This document shows positions 1 through 6,996 of a DNA stretch of 12,305 nucleotides, piece after piece. Location of the stretch: the NCBI GenBank assembly GCA_030828265.1, contig JAURCW010000016.1, positions 1-12,305 of the forward strand. Reading direction: 5' to 3'. Each line of letters starts with the position of its first letter. The stretch's first letter is position 1. A program made the position numbers and the translations under genes. Below the pieces are notes generated by a model, which had not been told where the DNA came from, did not search any database, and saw only the letters and a list, made by a program, of their open reading frames with translations. This DNA is from Burkholderiales bacterium. Its GTDB lineage: Bacteria > Pseudomonadota > Gammaproteobacteria > Burkholderiales > Burkholderiaceae_A.

Positions 1-255
1 GTCATTACTAATAACGTCGAGCTTCTTTTGAACCTCGCCCTGGACGTTTATGCTCTGACCGTCCGATGAACCTGAGGCAAAGTTCCCGTGTAGGCCGGCA
101 AGTTCGCCAAATGCAACGGACTTCGCAATAGCCTTGCAAGCCATGGCGATATCGAGAATTAGAGCGTTAAATTCGCCGCTGGCGTCTGGGAAGCGACGTC
201 TTTCCTGAATCAGGAATTGCGTCAGCGTATGACTCATCATTGGGCTAAGTTCCAC
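1..255 (-). CDS. Class I fructose-1,6-bisphosphatase, N-terminal part (cut by window edge)
   Basis: The first 85 codons of a minus-strand gene run off the left edge. The protein starts (V/M)ELSPMMSHTLTQFL and later reads NVQGEVQKKLDVISND, the conserved N-terminal signature of class I fructose-1,6-bisphosphatases (AMP-site region followed by NVQGE-x-QKKLD). The enzyme would hydrolyse fructose-1,6-bisphosphate to fructose-6-phosphate in the cytoplasm. I chose the GTG at 255 because AAGGGAG lies 7 bases upstream of it; ATG codons 6 and 7 are weaker alternatives. It lies 130 bp downstream of the LysR-type regulator on the same strand. It differs clearly from the second bisphosphatase at 4024-5043: the segment written KGALAGVLGSLESQ there reads FGELAGLHGNFASGSSDGQS here. 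The catalytic half is outside the window, so integrity cannot be judged. Confidence 0.85.
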   Translation of the reverse strand, partial: MELSPMMSHTLTQFLIQERRRFPDASGEFNALILDIAMACKAIAKSVAFGELAGLHGNFASGSSDGQSINVQGEVQKKLDVISND

Positions 256-385
256 TCCAAATCTCCCTTAGTTCTGCGACCGGTTGGCTTTTGTCTGAAG
301 CTCGTACTTTATTCAATAAAGCCAGCCTAAGTCTTCAGATATAGTGAGCAATCGGTATAAGGATCGCTGAATAAAGCCGCCCCTA
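256..385. promoter_or_regulatory. Gap between cbbR stop and minus-strand fructose bisphosphatase
   Basis: This 130-bp gap holds no gene. It contains a perfect 15-bp palindrome (307-321), two copies of AATAAAGCC (315-323 and 370-378, 55 bp apart) and the ribosome binding site of the truncated bisphosphatase. I do not see a convincing sigma70 promoter on the minus strand or a terminator for cbbR. The gap is long enough to hold a separate promoter for the bisphosphatase unit. Confidence 0.4.
307..321. promoter_or_regulatory. Perfect palindrome, candidate LysR-type (CbbR) box
   Basis: The sequence CTTTATT-C-AATAAAG is a perfect dyad. Its core fits T-N11-A (T at 308, A at 320), the general LysR-family operator pattern. 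It lies 52 bp upstream of the GTG start of the minus-strand fructose bisphosphatase. The neighbouring CbbR-type gene makes that regulator the obvious candidate binder, but this is inference. Confidence 0.4.
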
Positions 386-1411
386 TTAGATGGGACTGGC
401 GCCGCTTAACTCCTCGGCCTCGGAGCAATTCTCCGGGTGTGTCTTGGCCCCCGATGATTTCTCGGAATGGTCAATGCCAGGGGAGATCGTTGACTGGGAG
501 CTGGCAAAAAATGCGTCGAGGAGTGGCCTACCTTGTGCTAGCACGAAATCACGAAAGTCTTGTGCGGCGCGGGACATGGTCTTGCTGCGACCAACGACAT
601 ACCAAGTTCGTACAACGGGGGTATCGTGTACGTTAAGTACGCAGAGCTCGCCATGGGCAAGCTCCAAACCCACTGTATGCAGAGAAACAAACGAAATTCC
701 CAGGTCCGCCATAACCGCTTGTTTAACTGTTTCGTTAGACGACATCTCAATGGTTGAAAGTGGTCGGAATCGCACCTGGTCAAAGAATTGCTGCATCACC
801 GAACGTGTTCCTGAGCCAGGTTCACGAACGATGATTTCTTCTTGATCAAGCATACTCAGCTTCAGTGGGCCGTGTTGGGCGAGCCGATGGCTGGGCGAGG
901 CAATGAAGCCGTGGGGATGATCGGCGAAGGCCTTTGCAACAACATCGAGATCTTTTGGAGGCTTTCCCATGATTGCGATATCAATGGCTTTGTCTTGCAT
1001 GAGCTTAATCAGGTCTTCGCGGTTCCTAACCTCAATGACAACACTCACACCCGGGTGGGTTTTCCGAAAACCTGCCAAGAGTTGAGGAAGTATGTAAATG
1101 GCGGTGCTCACCAGGCCAATCGAGAGGCTTCCAGTCTCGACGCCTTGGAGTTTGGTCATCATGGACTCCGCCTCTTTAAGGGCGCTAAGAATTCGACGTG
1201 CGTAGACTAAAAAGTATTCGCCCGCACTTGTCAGGCAGACACCTCGTCCTTGGCGTGTGAATAATGAAATACCGAGGTCAGCCTCAAGGTCTTTCATTTG
1301 CATAGAGACCGCTGGAGCCGTGAGATGCAGTTCTTCTGCTGCGCGTGCAAAACTACTATGGCGCGCCGCAGACGTGAAAATACGAAGCTGTCGTAGCGAC
1401 AAATTTTTCAC
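386..1411 (-). CDS. cbbR: LysR-family transcriptional regulator, CbbR type
   Basis: A 341-residue LysR-type regulator. Residues 4-60 form the winged helix-turn-helix (LRQLRIFTSAARHSSFARAA, then APAVSMQMKDLE), followed by a linker helix and a periplasmic-binding-protein-like effector domain (about 90-295) with motifs such as GSGTRSVMQQFF. CbbR proteins activate Calvin-cycle operons and sense metabolites such as NADPH, ATP or phosphorylated sugars. The call rests on overall similarity plus divergent placement against a cbb-type operon. The start is GTG at 1411 with GGGGAGA about 8 bases upstream. The C-terminal 30 or so residues are an extra hydrophilic tail rich in Ser and Glu, possibly lineage-specific. 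The 118 bp to the phosphatase start at 1530 carry dyads expected for autoregulation. Other LysR roles cannot be fully excluded. Confidence 0.85.
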   Translation of the reverse strand: MKNLSLRQLRIFTSAARHSSFARAAEELHLTAPAVSMQMKDLEADLGISLFTRQGRGVCLTSAGEYFLVYARRILSALKEAESMMTKLQGVETGSLSIGLVSTAIYILPQLLAGFRKTHPGVSVVIEVRNREDLIKLMQDKAIDIAIMGKPPKDLDVVAKAFADHPHGFIASPSHRLAQHGPLKLSMLDQEEIIVREPGSGTRSVMQQFFDQVRFRPLSTIEMSSNETVKQAVMADLGISFVSLHTVGLELAHGELCVLNVHDTPVVRTWYVVGRSKTMSRAAQDFRDFVLAQGRPLLDAFFASSQSTISPGIDHSEKSSGAKTHPENCSEAEELSGASPI

Positions 1412-1425
1412 TTAGTCTTCTCCCC

Positions 1426-1438
1426 TTATGCTGATTAA
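1426..1438. promoter_or_regulatory. Candidate CbbR box TTA-N7-TAA
   Basis: TTA at 1426-1428 and TAA at 1436-1438 are separated by 7 bases, matching the TNA-N7/8-TNA pattern described for CbbR sites and the LysR T-N11-A rule. It lies 15 bp upstream of the cbbR GTG, in the cbbR-phosphatase divergent region, where an activation or autoregulation site is expected. Confidence 0.4.
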
Positions 1439-1455
1439 GTCAGTCTTATAGGTAT

Positions 1456-1484
1456 TTATCAGCAAAACTTACTTTACCTGATAA
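1456..1484. promoter_or_regulatory. Inverted repeat TTATCAG-N15-CTGATAA in divergent region
   Basis: Two perfect 7-bp inverted half-sites (1456-1462 and 1478-1484) are spaced by 15 bases. A related CTGATTA occurs at 1431-1437, giving three copies of the CTGAT(T/A)A element in about 55 bp. This fits a regulator-binding array between cbbR and the phosphatase operon, but no binding protein can be named from sequence alone. Confidence 0.4.
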
Positions 1485-1529
1485 CCCGGTTTGCAAAAAA
1501 TGGGGGCTTACTACTACTGGGGAGAGACC

Positions 1530-2225
1530 TTGAATCTGGTCATATTTGATCTTGACGGTACCTTGATCGAGACAGCAGGCGAAATTGGTCTAGCAGTTAA
1601 TCGCACGCTCGAAGACTTTGAGCTTGACCCCGTTAGCGACTCCGATGTCCGTCGTTGGATTGGTCACGGAACAGGCTGGCTGATGAAGCAGGCCTGGATG
1701 GACAAGGGTAGGGACCCTGAAAGTGACAAAGATGCTTGGAGCAAGGTCATGGAGCGGTTCGTACACCACTATTTTGAAACCGCCGGTACCTTGAGTTATC
1801 CCTATCCGTACGTCATCGATACGCTTGAGAAGCTTGGTGAGATGGGCGTTAAGAGAGCCGTCCTCACTAACAAAGAGGCGCGTTTTACCGATCGGGTTCT
1901 TGCGGCCCATGGCTTAGAGAACGGTCTTCTTGATGGGGTGGTGTCTGGAGATACATTACCCGTGAAAAAGCCAGATCCTTCCGGCATTCATCATCTTCTA
2001 GGTCAATTCAATGTAGGCGTTGAGAGCGCTTTGTTTGTTGGTGATTCGGAGACCGACATCAAAACTGCCAAAGCGGCGAAGGTGGTCTGTTGGGCTGTGC
2101 CTTATGGGTATAACCACGGTCGGCCCGTTGCTGACGAGAACCCCGATCGCGTCGTTGACGATGTTCGCCCTGTTCTCGATTATTTCTCTGCGCTGCAGAA
2201 TCTTTCAAAAGCACAACAACACTAA
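1530..2225 (+). CDS. gph: Phosphoglycolate phosphatase (HAD superfamily)
   Basis: A 231-residue HAD hydrolase that would dephosphorylate 2-phosphoglycolate, the product of Rubisco oxygenation, to glycolate; in autotrophs this gene is often called cbbZ. Motif I is FDLDGTL (nucleophile D7, acid/base D9), motif II is the Thr in AVLTNKEA, motif III the Lys in VKKPDPS and motif [14 protein letters not shown] helical cap lies between motifs I and II (about 15-85), as in the Gph/PGPase group. I chose TTG at 1530 because GGGGAGAG lies just upstream and the protein then begins with the usual [11 protein letters not shown]. An upstream ATG at 1500 in the same frame has no ribosome binding site. It is the first gene of the plus-strand cbb operon, 11 bp before the aldolase. 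Confidence 0.85.
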   Translation: MNLVIFDLDGTLIETAGEIGLAVNRTLEDFELDPVSDSDVRRWIGHGTGWLMKQAWMDKGRDPESDKDAWSKVMERFVHHYFETAGTLSYPYPYVIDTLEKLGEMGVKRAVLTNKEARFTDRVLAAHGLENGLLDGVVSGDTLPVKKPDPSGIHHLLGQFNVGVESALFVGDSETDIKTAKAAKVVCWAVPYGYNHGRPVADENPDRVVDDVRPVLDYFSALQNLSKAQQH

Positions 2226-2236
2226 AGGGGAGCCCC

Positions 2237-3301
2237 ATGGCACTTATTTCATTACGACAACTTCTCGACCATGCTGCCGAGCATGGCTACGGATTGCCTG
2301 CTTTTAACGTTAATAATATGGAGCAGATTCACGCCATCATGCAGGCTGCCCATGAAGTGGATAGCCCAGTCATTCTTCAGGCCTCAGCTGGAGCCCGGAA
2401 ATACGCAGGAGAGCCGTTTCTTCGACGCCTCGTGGAAGCCGCCATTGAACAGTACCCCCATATTCCCGTTTGTATGCATCAAGATCACGGTGGGTCCCCC
2501 GCAGTTTGTCAGGCCTCGATTCGAAGTGGTTTCTCAAGTGTGATGATGGACGGGTCTTTGAAGGAAGACATGAAGACGCCCTCCGACTATGCCTACAATG
2601 TTGACGTCACGAGCAGGGTGGTTGACATGGCCCACGCCGTTGGTGTTTCGGTTGAGGGTGAACTCGGCTGCCTGGGCTCGCTTGAAACAGGAACAGCGGG
2701 CGAGGAGGATGGTGTTGGAGCAGAAGGCGTGCTTGATCATTCTCAGTTGCTCACCGATCCTGACGAGGCGGCCGACTTTGTCGCCAAGACCCAGGTCGAT
2801 GCGCTGGCGATTGCGATTGGTACGAGCCATGGCGCCTACAAGTTCAGCCGCCCACCCACGGGCGATATTCTTGCAATTGGGCGCATCAAAGAAATTCATT
2901 CGCGCATTCCCAACACGCACTTGGTGATGCATGGTTCCTCCAGTGTCCCCCAGGAGTGGCTCGAAACCATTCGTCAGTACGGAGGTGAAATCAAGGAAAC
3001 CTACGGCGTTCCCGTGGAGGAGATCGTCGAGGGCATTAAGCATGGCGTTCGTAAGGTCAACATTGATACCGATATTCGGCTCGCCATGACAGGAGCGATG
3101 CGCAAGCTTATGCATGCAACGCCCGAAGAGTTCGATCCACGAGCATTCTTCAAGGCGGCCACAGCGGCGGCAAAGGGTATTTGCAAGTCGCGTTTTGAGG
3201 CGTTCGGCTCGGCCGGCAAGGCATCGACCATTCGTGTTATCCATATGGACACCATGGCCGCCCGCTACTTAAAAGGAGAGCTGAAGGCGGTCGTACATTA
3301 G
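2237..3301 (+). CDS. cbbA: Class II fructose-1,6-bisphosphate aldolase, Calvin-cycle subtype
   Basis: A 354-residue zinc-dependent aldolase, full length for the Calvin-cycle subtype. It condenses glyceraldehyde-3-phosphate and dihydroxyacetone phosphate, or erythrose-4-phosphate to sedoheptulose bisphosphate, in the cytoplasm. The catalytic Asp and first zinc ligand are in HQDHGG (D83, H84). Further zinc or cation ligands are E142 in EGELG, H198 in GTSHG and H232 in MHGSSS, and the phosphate-binding segment is KVNIDTD (273-279). The start ATG is preceded by AAAGGGGAG. It lies 11 bp after the phosphatase and 7 bp before the CbbY gene, so the three are almost certainly co-transcribed. A purely glycolytic role is possible, but the company of cbbR, gph and cbbY favours the Calvin cycle. 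Confidence 0.93.
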   Translation: MALISLRQLLDHAAEHGYGLPAFNVNNMEQIHAIMQAAHEVDSPVILQASAGARKYAGEPFLRRLVEAAIEQYPHIPVCMHQDHGGSPAVCQASIRSGFSSVMMDGSLKEDMKTPSDYAYNVDVTSRVVDMAHAVGVSVEGELGCLGSLETGTAGEEDGVGAEGVLDHSQLLTDPDEAADFVAKTQVDALAIAIGTSHGAYKFSRPPTGDILAIGRIKEIHSRIPNTHLVMHGSSSVPQEWLETIRQYGGEIKETYGVPVEEIVEGIKHGVRKVNIDTDIRLAMTGAMRKLMHATPEEFDPRAFFKAATAAAKGICKSRFEAFGSAGKASTIRVIHMDTMAARYLKGELKAVVH

Positions 3302-3308
3302 GTCAGCC

Positions 3309-3995
3309 ATGCTAGTCAACAATCGGGTTCCGAAAGCTGTCTTATTTGATGTTGACGGAACGCTGGCCGAGACGGAGCGAGATGGCCATCTTGTCGCCTT
3401 CAATCGCGTCTTTCAGGCGCTTGGCATTCCTTGGGTCTGGACCGATGAGGATTACCAATGGCTTCTCAAGACCACGGGTGGCCTAGAACGTATGCGGGTT
3501 TATGCGCAGCACTGCGGTCAGTTACAGTTTTTAGAAGGGGATGGCGCTCAGCGCCTTCAAGAAGCTCATAAACTTAAGAATAAGCTCTACGCAGAGCTTG
3601 TAAGTCAGGGGGCGGTGAAGCCACGGCCAGGTGTGGCGGCGTTTATTCAGGACCTATTGCAGCAGGGAGTGATCTGGACGGTTGTGACAACGACAAGCCG
3701 CGCAAACTTTGACGCCCTTTATAAAGCCAGCCTAAAACCTGCCGGTGTTCCGCCTCCTCAGTTTGCCGTTTGCGGTGAGGATGTCGAGCATAAGAAGCCT
3801 GATCCCGAGGCCTATCTTCAAGCTCTGCATCGCCTTCAACTTCGGCCGGTGGACTGCCTAGCTGTCGAAGATGCTCCCAACGGACTTAAAGCGGCACGTG
3901 CAGCGGGCATTGCCTGTCTCGTAGTCCGCTCGGTCTACTTTCAATCGGGCCCTTGGGATGGGGCCTACGAGGTGCGCGACAGTTTTCTAAGTTAA
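3309..3995 (+). CDS. cbbY: CbbY-type HAD phosphatase (xylulose-1,5-bisphosphatase family)
   Basis: A 228-residue HAD hydrolase. The motifs are FDVDGTLAETE (nucleophile D14, acid/base D16), the Thr/Ser of VVTTTSR, the Lys of HKKPDPEAY and VEDAPNGLKAARAAG. The helical cap after motif I, with GHLVAFNRVFQALGI and a Trp-rich WVWTDEDYQWLL stretch, matches CbbY. Characterised CbbY proteins dephosphorylate xylulose-1,5-bisphosphate, a Rubisco misfire product that inhibits the enzyme. Activity here is inferred from family membership. Only a weak ribosome binding site precedes the ATG and the gap from the aldolase stop is 7 bp, so translational coupling is likely. Its presence implies Rubisco elsewhere in the genome. 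Confidence 0.85.
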   Translation: MLVNNRVPKAVLFDVDGTLAETERDGHLVAFNRVFQALGIPWVWTDEDYQWLLKTTGGLERMRVYAQHCGQLQFLEGDGAQRLQEAHKLKNKLYAELVSQGAVKPRPGVAAFIQDLLQQGVIWTVVTTTSRANFDALYKASLKPAGVPPPQFAVCGEDVEHKKPDPEAYLQALHRLQLRPVDCLAVEDAPNGLKAARAAGIACLVVRSVYFQSGPWDGAYEVRDSFLS

Positions 3996-4014
3996 CCTTA
4001 GATTTTTTCTAGGG
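3996..4014 (+). promoter_or_regulatory. Hairpin covering the ribosome binding site of the bisphosphatase
   Basis: CCTTAGA (3996-4002) can pair with TCTAGGG (4008-4014) over a loop of five Ts: seven pairs, one of them U-G. The 3' arm contains AGGG, the only Shine-Dalgarno-like element before the ATG at 4024. It could therefore tune translation of the last gene of the operon. The stem is short and its stability is uncertain. Confidence 0.35.
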
Positions 4015-4023
4015 TTGAATTCG

Positions 4024-5043
4024 ATGCAGGTAGAAAAGACAACACTCGAGCAGTTTCTATCGACGCACCTTCGGAAAGATCTGCATCAATCGGGTCTTCA
4101 TTCAATTACCTTGCAGATTTCAAAGGCCGTTGTATCAATAGCCAAGATGACTTCTAAAGGGGCCTTAGCAGGCGTGCTCGGGAGTCTCGAGTCACAGAAT
4201 GTTCAAGGAGAGACACAAAAAAAGCTTGACGTCTTGGCCGATGAGGCGTTCATAAATGCGCTCAAGCAGGCAGGTTGCGTTCTGGGACTCGCATCGGAAG
4301 AAAACGAGCAGCCTCTTTTTCTGAGCACGCAGGGTTCAGACCATGGCTACCTTGCGGTCTTTGACCCCCTTGATGGTTCGTCGAATATCGATGTCAATGT
4401 TTCGGTGGGTTCTATTTTTTCTGTCTATGCCGCCCCGAGGGAACGGCCTGCAAGCCTACAAGATTTTCTAAGGCCAGGCCTTGAGCAGCTTCTTGCGGGT
4501 TATGCCGTGTATGGCCCTGCAACCATGCTGGTCATTTCCTTTGGACAGGGTACCCATGGTTTTACTCTCGACCCCGAGTCAGCTCGCTTTTTTCTTACCC
4601 ATCCTTCGATGCGAGTGTCCGAGCAGAGCGCGGAGTTTGCCATTAACACAAGCAACGAGAGGTTTTGGGAGCCGCCTATTCATCGTTACATTGATGAGTG
4701 CAAGAAGGGGAAGACGGGCGGCCGGGCAAAAGACTTCAATATGCGTTGGGTGGCAAGCATGGTGGCTGATGTGCATCGTATCTTGATGCGCGGTGGGGTC
4801 TTTATGTATCCACGTGACACCCGCGACCCTTCAAAACCTGGCCGATTGCGACTGATGTACGAGGCCAAGCCCATGGCCATGATTATTGAGCAGGCGGGCG
4901 GTCTTGCCTCGACGGGAAGAGAGCGCCTTTTAGAGCTAGTTCCTAACAATATTCATCAGCGCGTACCCGTTGTTTTGGGCTCGAAAGACGAGGTTGAGCG
5001 TATTGGTGAGTATCACGCTGACTACGATCAGGAGAAGGCTTAA
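4024..5043 (+). CDS. cbbF: Class I fructose-1,6-bisphosphatase (second copy)
   Basis: A 339-residue class I bisphosphatase, full length. Conserved blocks in order are NVQGETQKKLDVLADE, ASEENEQ (metal-binding Glu), VFDPLDGSSNIDVN (the catalytic metal-site signature), INTSNERFWEPP, FNMRWVASMVADVHRIL and LRLMYEAKPMAMIIEQAGG (substrate-binding region). It converts fructose-1,6-bisphosphate to fructose-6-phosphate, and some family members also act on sedoheptulose-1,7-bisphosphate. I prefer ATG 4024 because AGGG lies 9 bases upstream; TTG 4015 would add three residues and leave no spacing. It is the last gene of the gph-aldolase-cbbY operon. A second, diverged bisphosphatase begins at 255 on the other strand, so the two copies may be differently regulated or specialised. 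Confidence 0.92.
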   Translation: MQVEKTTLEQFLSTHLRKDLHQSGLHSITLQISKAVVSIAKMTSKGALAGVLGSLESQNVQGETQKKLDVLADEAFINALKQAGCVLGLASEENEQPLFLSTQGSDHGYLAVFDPLDGSSNIDVNVSVGSIFSVYAAPRERPASLQDFLRPGLEQLLAGYAVYGPATMLVISFGQGTHGFTLDPESARFFLTHPSMRVSEQSAEFAINTSNERFWEPPIHRYIDECKKGKTGGRAKDFNMRWVASMVADVHRILMRGGVFMYPRDTRDPSKPGRLRLMYEAKPMAMIIEQAGGLASTGRERLLELVPNNIHQRVPVVLGSKDEVERIGEYHADYDQEKA

Positions 5044-5091
5044 TTAGTCGCTTCTTGCAGGGTGAATAGCTGGCGAGTTCATGGACGCTCG

Positions 5092-6450
5092 TTAATCAAC
5101 AGCAAATCGCTTTCGTGCCTGCCTTAGCGCCAGTAGCAGACCAATCGCAATGGTGGGCACTGCAAAGGCTGTAACAATGTCGATGGGCACCGAGTAGCCC
5201 AATGCCTTCGCACCCTTTGCAAGGTATTGCACAAGGCCAACACTATAGTACGTAAGAACAACAAGCGAGAGCCCCTCAACGGTCTGCTGAAGCTTTAACT
5301 GCAGCTGGGCCCGGCGGTTCATACTTGCCAGCAGGGCTTGATTCTGACGTTCGGTCATGAACTCGATGCGAGTTCTCAGAATTTGAGTCGTGCGCGAGAC
5401 ACGGTCTGAGAGCTCTCGCAACCTGCGTTGCGTCCATCGGCAGGTGCGAATGGCGGGCTCAAATCGGCGGTCCATAAATTCCGAGAGTGTCTGGACCCCC
5501 GTGATGGGGGTTTCTTTGAGCTCTGCGAGGGCTCGACGTACGAGCTCGGAATAGGCCTCGCTGGCGGTGAAGCGAAGCCCGTGCATGGAAATCCAGTCTT
5601 CTACCTTTGAGGCGAGGCTTGAAAGGCCATTAAGCAGTTGTTCATGAGGGGTTGACTCGTTTTCAGGCTGGACGGCCTGATGCTTGGCCATCTCGTTGGC
5701 CCAATGAGAAAGTTCATTCTCGGCGCGCTTAAGCGGGTCAGACAGGCCTTTTGCATGTGGCAGTGACAACATGGACATCATGCGATAGGTATCAATGTCA
5801 ATAAGCCGCTGAGCAACCCGGCCAGCCTGGCGAGACCCCATGCCCTGGTGTTGAACCAGCAGACGAACAAAGCCGTTAGAGTCGAGTTGCAGGTCGGTCC
5901 AGACCTGCGCATTAAGGGACCCAAGAATGGTTGAACCAATGAGTGTATTACCAGAAAAAAGTGGGGATAAGGTTGCTGCGTCATCAACACGCGGACCGGG
6001 CCGGATGATTAAGTCGCTTGCAGCAATTCGATTTTGAAAAGCGTTTTGCGGAAGCGGATGACCAAGATTACTTAGTAGGGTTTGGAAGTCTTCAAGCAAT
6101 AAATGACGGCTTGTTGACCAATCGTGGCTGTCATCTTTAGTGCCTGCCTGATGAAACAGGCAGAGTGTTGAAAATTCCCCGTGCAGTTCCCAACGCAGCA
6201 AGAGGCGTGCGGGCGGTTCCGCAATTTGAATGAGCTTATAGCCCGGGCTGCTGGCGAGCCTCGAGGCCTCGGGGTAACAGGCGAGAACCTGATCAATCCA
6301 TCGAATTTGGGTTTCGCGCTCTTGCTGCCCCGACATAAGGAACGCCTGGCTGCAGACACGCTCCTCTGGCCATAAGGCAATGGGTGGACGGGCATGCACT
6401 TCGTGATGAAGGTTCGAGCGCTGCGAGTAATCGTGGAGGGGGTGATTCAT
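5092..6450 (-). CDS. DUF3422 family membrane-anchored protein, function unknown
   Basis: A 452-residue protein beginning MNHPLHDYSQRSNLHHEVHA, whose HxEVHARPP motif is typical of DUF3422. A soluble alpha/beta-like part is followed by long charged helices with coiled-coil character (about 270-390). Two C-terminal membrane segments lie at about 394-415 (SLVVLTYYSVGLVQYL) and 422-443 (DIVTAFAVPTIAIGLLLAL), ending in a basic tail. The family occurs widely in proteobacteria and has no established function known to me. The start ATG at 6450 has AAGGA 6 bases upstream; the open frame extends to 6639, but that would overlap the thioredoxin gene. It lies 43 bp downstream of the thioredoxin-like gene on the same strand, suggesting one transcript. 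Downstream it converges on the bisphosphatase with 48 bp between and no clear terminator. Confidence 0.8.
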   Translation of the reverse strand: MNHPLHDYSQRSNLHHEVHARPPIALWPEERVCSQAFLMSGQQERETQIRWIDQVLACYPEASRLASSPGYKLIQIAEPPARLLLRWELHGEFSTLCLFHQAGTKDDSHDWSTSRHLLLEDFQTLLSNLGHPLPQNAFQNRIAASDLIIRPGPRVDDAATLSPLFSGNTLIGSTILGSLNAQVWTDLQLDSNGFVRLLVQHQGMGSRQAGRVAQRLIDIDTYRMMSMLSLPHAKGLSDPLKRAENELSHWANEMAKHQAVQPENESTPHEQLLNGLSSLASKVEDWISMHGLRFTASEAYSELVRRALAELKETPITGVQTLSEFMDRRFEPAIRTCRWTQRRLRELSDRVSRTTQILRTRIEFMTERQNQALLASMNRRAQLQLKLQQTVEGLSLVVLTYYSVGLVQYLAKGAKALGYSVPIDIVTAFAVPTIAIGLLLALRQARKRFAVD

Positions 6451-6493
6451 AGTGCATCCTTCGGGCATTGCGAGTGAATTGGCCAACAGCGAT

Positions 6494-6937
6494 TCATCGG
6501 GCCTTGGCCCAATAGCGAATGGATTCGGTGATTTGTTCTTCCAGGTAGGCCCCGTAGAAGTCAACCGAGCTGTAGCCGATAAGGGGTGCGCGCAGGGGTG
6601 AAAGTTGCTGATTGACTGCTGTAACAGAGGGCACAACACGAATCTTGTGGGCTTTTGCCCAAGTGCGCGGAGACAGGCTTACCGGTAGCCTGAGCCCCTG
6701 TGAAGGATCACCACTGGGGTTGGGCAGGGGTGTTGAGTCGTCGATGTCGAATTCAACAATTGCAATTGGGGGTAGTCCACTGGCTTTTAACCGCGGCAGC
6801 AACTGGTCGTTCGCAACTAGCCCGCACCAGGGGCAGTACCTTGAGCTAGCAAAAATAAGCAGGCCCTTAAACTGGCCTTCGTGAAGCTGTTTCGAGATCG
6901 TATCAATCTGCTTGGCTTTGAAAATTTGAATAGTCAT
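6494..6937 (-). CDS. Thioredoxin-like protein with CPWC active site, SoxW-like
   Basis: A 147-residue thioredoxin-fold protein. The active-site motif is YCPWCG (C35, C38) after a beta strand GLLIFASS, and a cis-proline-type VVPS lies at 101-104. The C-terminal IGYSSVDFYGAYLEE resembles the end of SoxW/thioredoxin-related proteins linked to sox clusters. Such proteins reduce disulfides or keep Sox thiols active, usually in the periplasm. No signal peptide is visible (start MTIQIFKAKQ), and an in-frame TGA lies two codons upstream of the ATG, so an upstream signal is excluded. A cytoplasmic location is therefore likely, which is odd for a SoxYZ-servicing reductase. It is divergent from the ArsR-type regulator and precedes the DUF3422 gene. 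Only a weak ribosome binding site is seen. Confidence 0.75.
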   Translation of the reverse strand: MTIQIFKAKQIDTISKQLHEGQFKGLLIFASSRYCPWCGLVANDQLLPRLKASGLPPIAIVEFDIDDSTPLPNPSGDPSQGLRLPVSLSPRTWAKAHKIRVVPSVTAVNQQLSPLRAPLIGYSSVDFYGAYLEEQITESIRYWAKAR

Positions 6938-6970
6938 CAGTCAAACCCGCTTTCATAGAGAAAGCCTTCG

Positions 6971-6990
6971 CTTGTGCAGCGCATCACAAG
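6971..6990. promoter_or_regulatory. Inverted repeat CTTGTG-N8-CACAAG, candidate operator
   Basis: A perfect 6-bp dyad with an 8-base spacer in the divergent thioredoxin/ArsR region. Its geometry equals that of the dyad at 7003-7022 and the two start 32 bp apart, about three helical turns. The half-site sequence differs from the other dyad. GCTTGTG occurs again at 7519-7525 upstream of soxC, without its partner arm. Confidence 0.4.
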
Positions 6991-6996
6991 TTCATG

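Noticed and set aside
316..330. Fifteen-base exact repeat ATAAAGCCAGCCTAA, also at 3721-3735
   Set aside because: The second copy lies inside cbbY coding sequence without flanking similarity, and one such match in a 12-kb window is not rare enough to exclude chance.
842..1210. A 122-residue plus-strand open frame inside cbbR
   Set aside because: No family resemblance, and the opposite frame encodes an intact LysR protein.
2534..3244. A 236-residue minus-strand open frame inside the aldolase gene
   Set aside because: It is a mirror of the well-conserved aldolase coding strand, has no recognisable protein motifs and no separate regulatory signals.
5044..5091. Possible bidirectional terminator between the convergent bisphosphatase and DUF3422 genes
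   Set aside because: Only a four-base CGAG/CTCG pairing and no T-run on either strand; no support for a terminator.
6451..6639. N-terminal extension of the DUF3422 protein by 63 residues
   Set aside because: It would overlap the thioredoxin-like gene by 146 bp, its sequence has no conserved character, and ATG 6450 has a good ribosome binding site.
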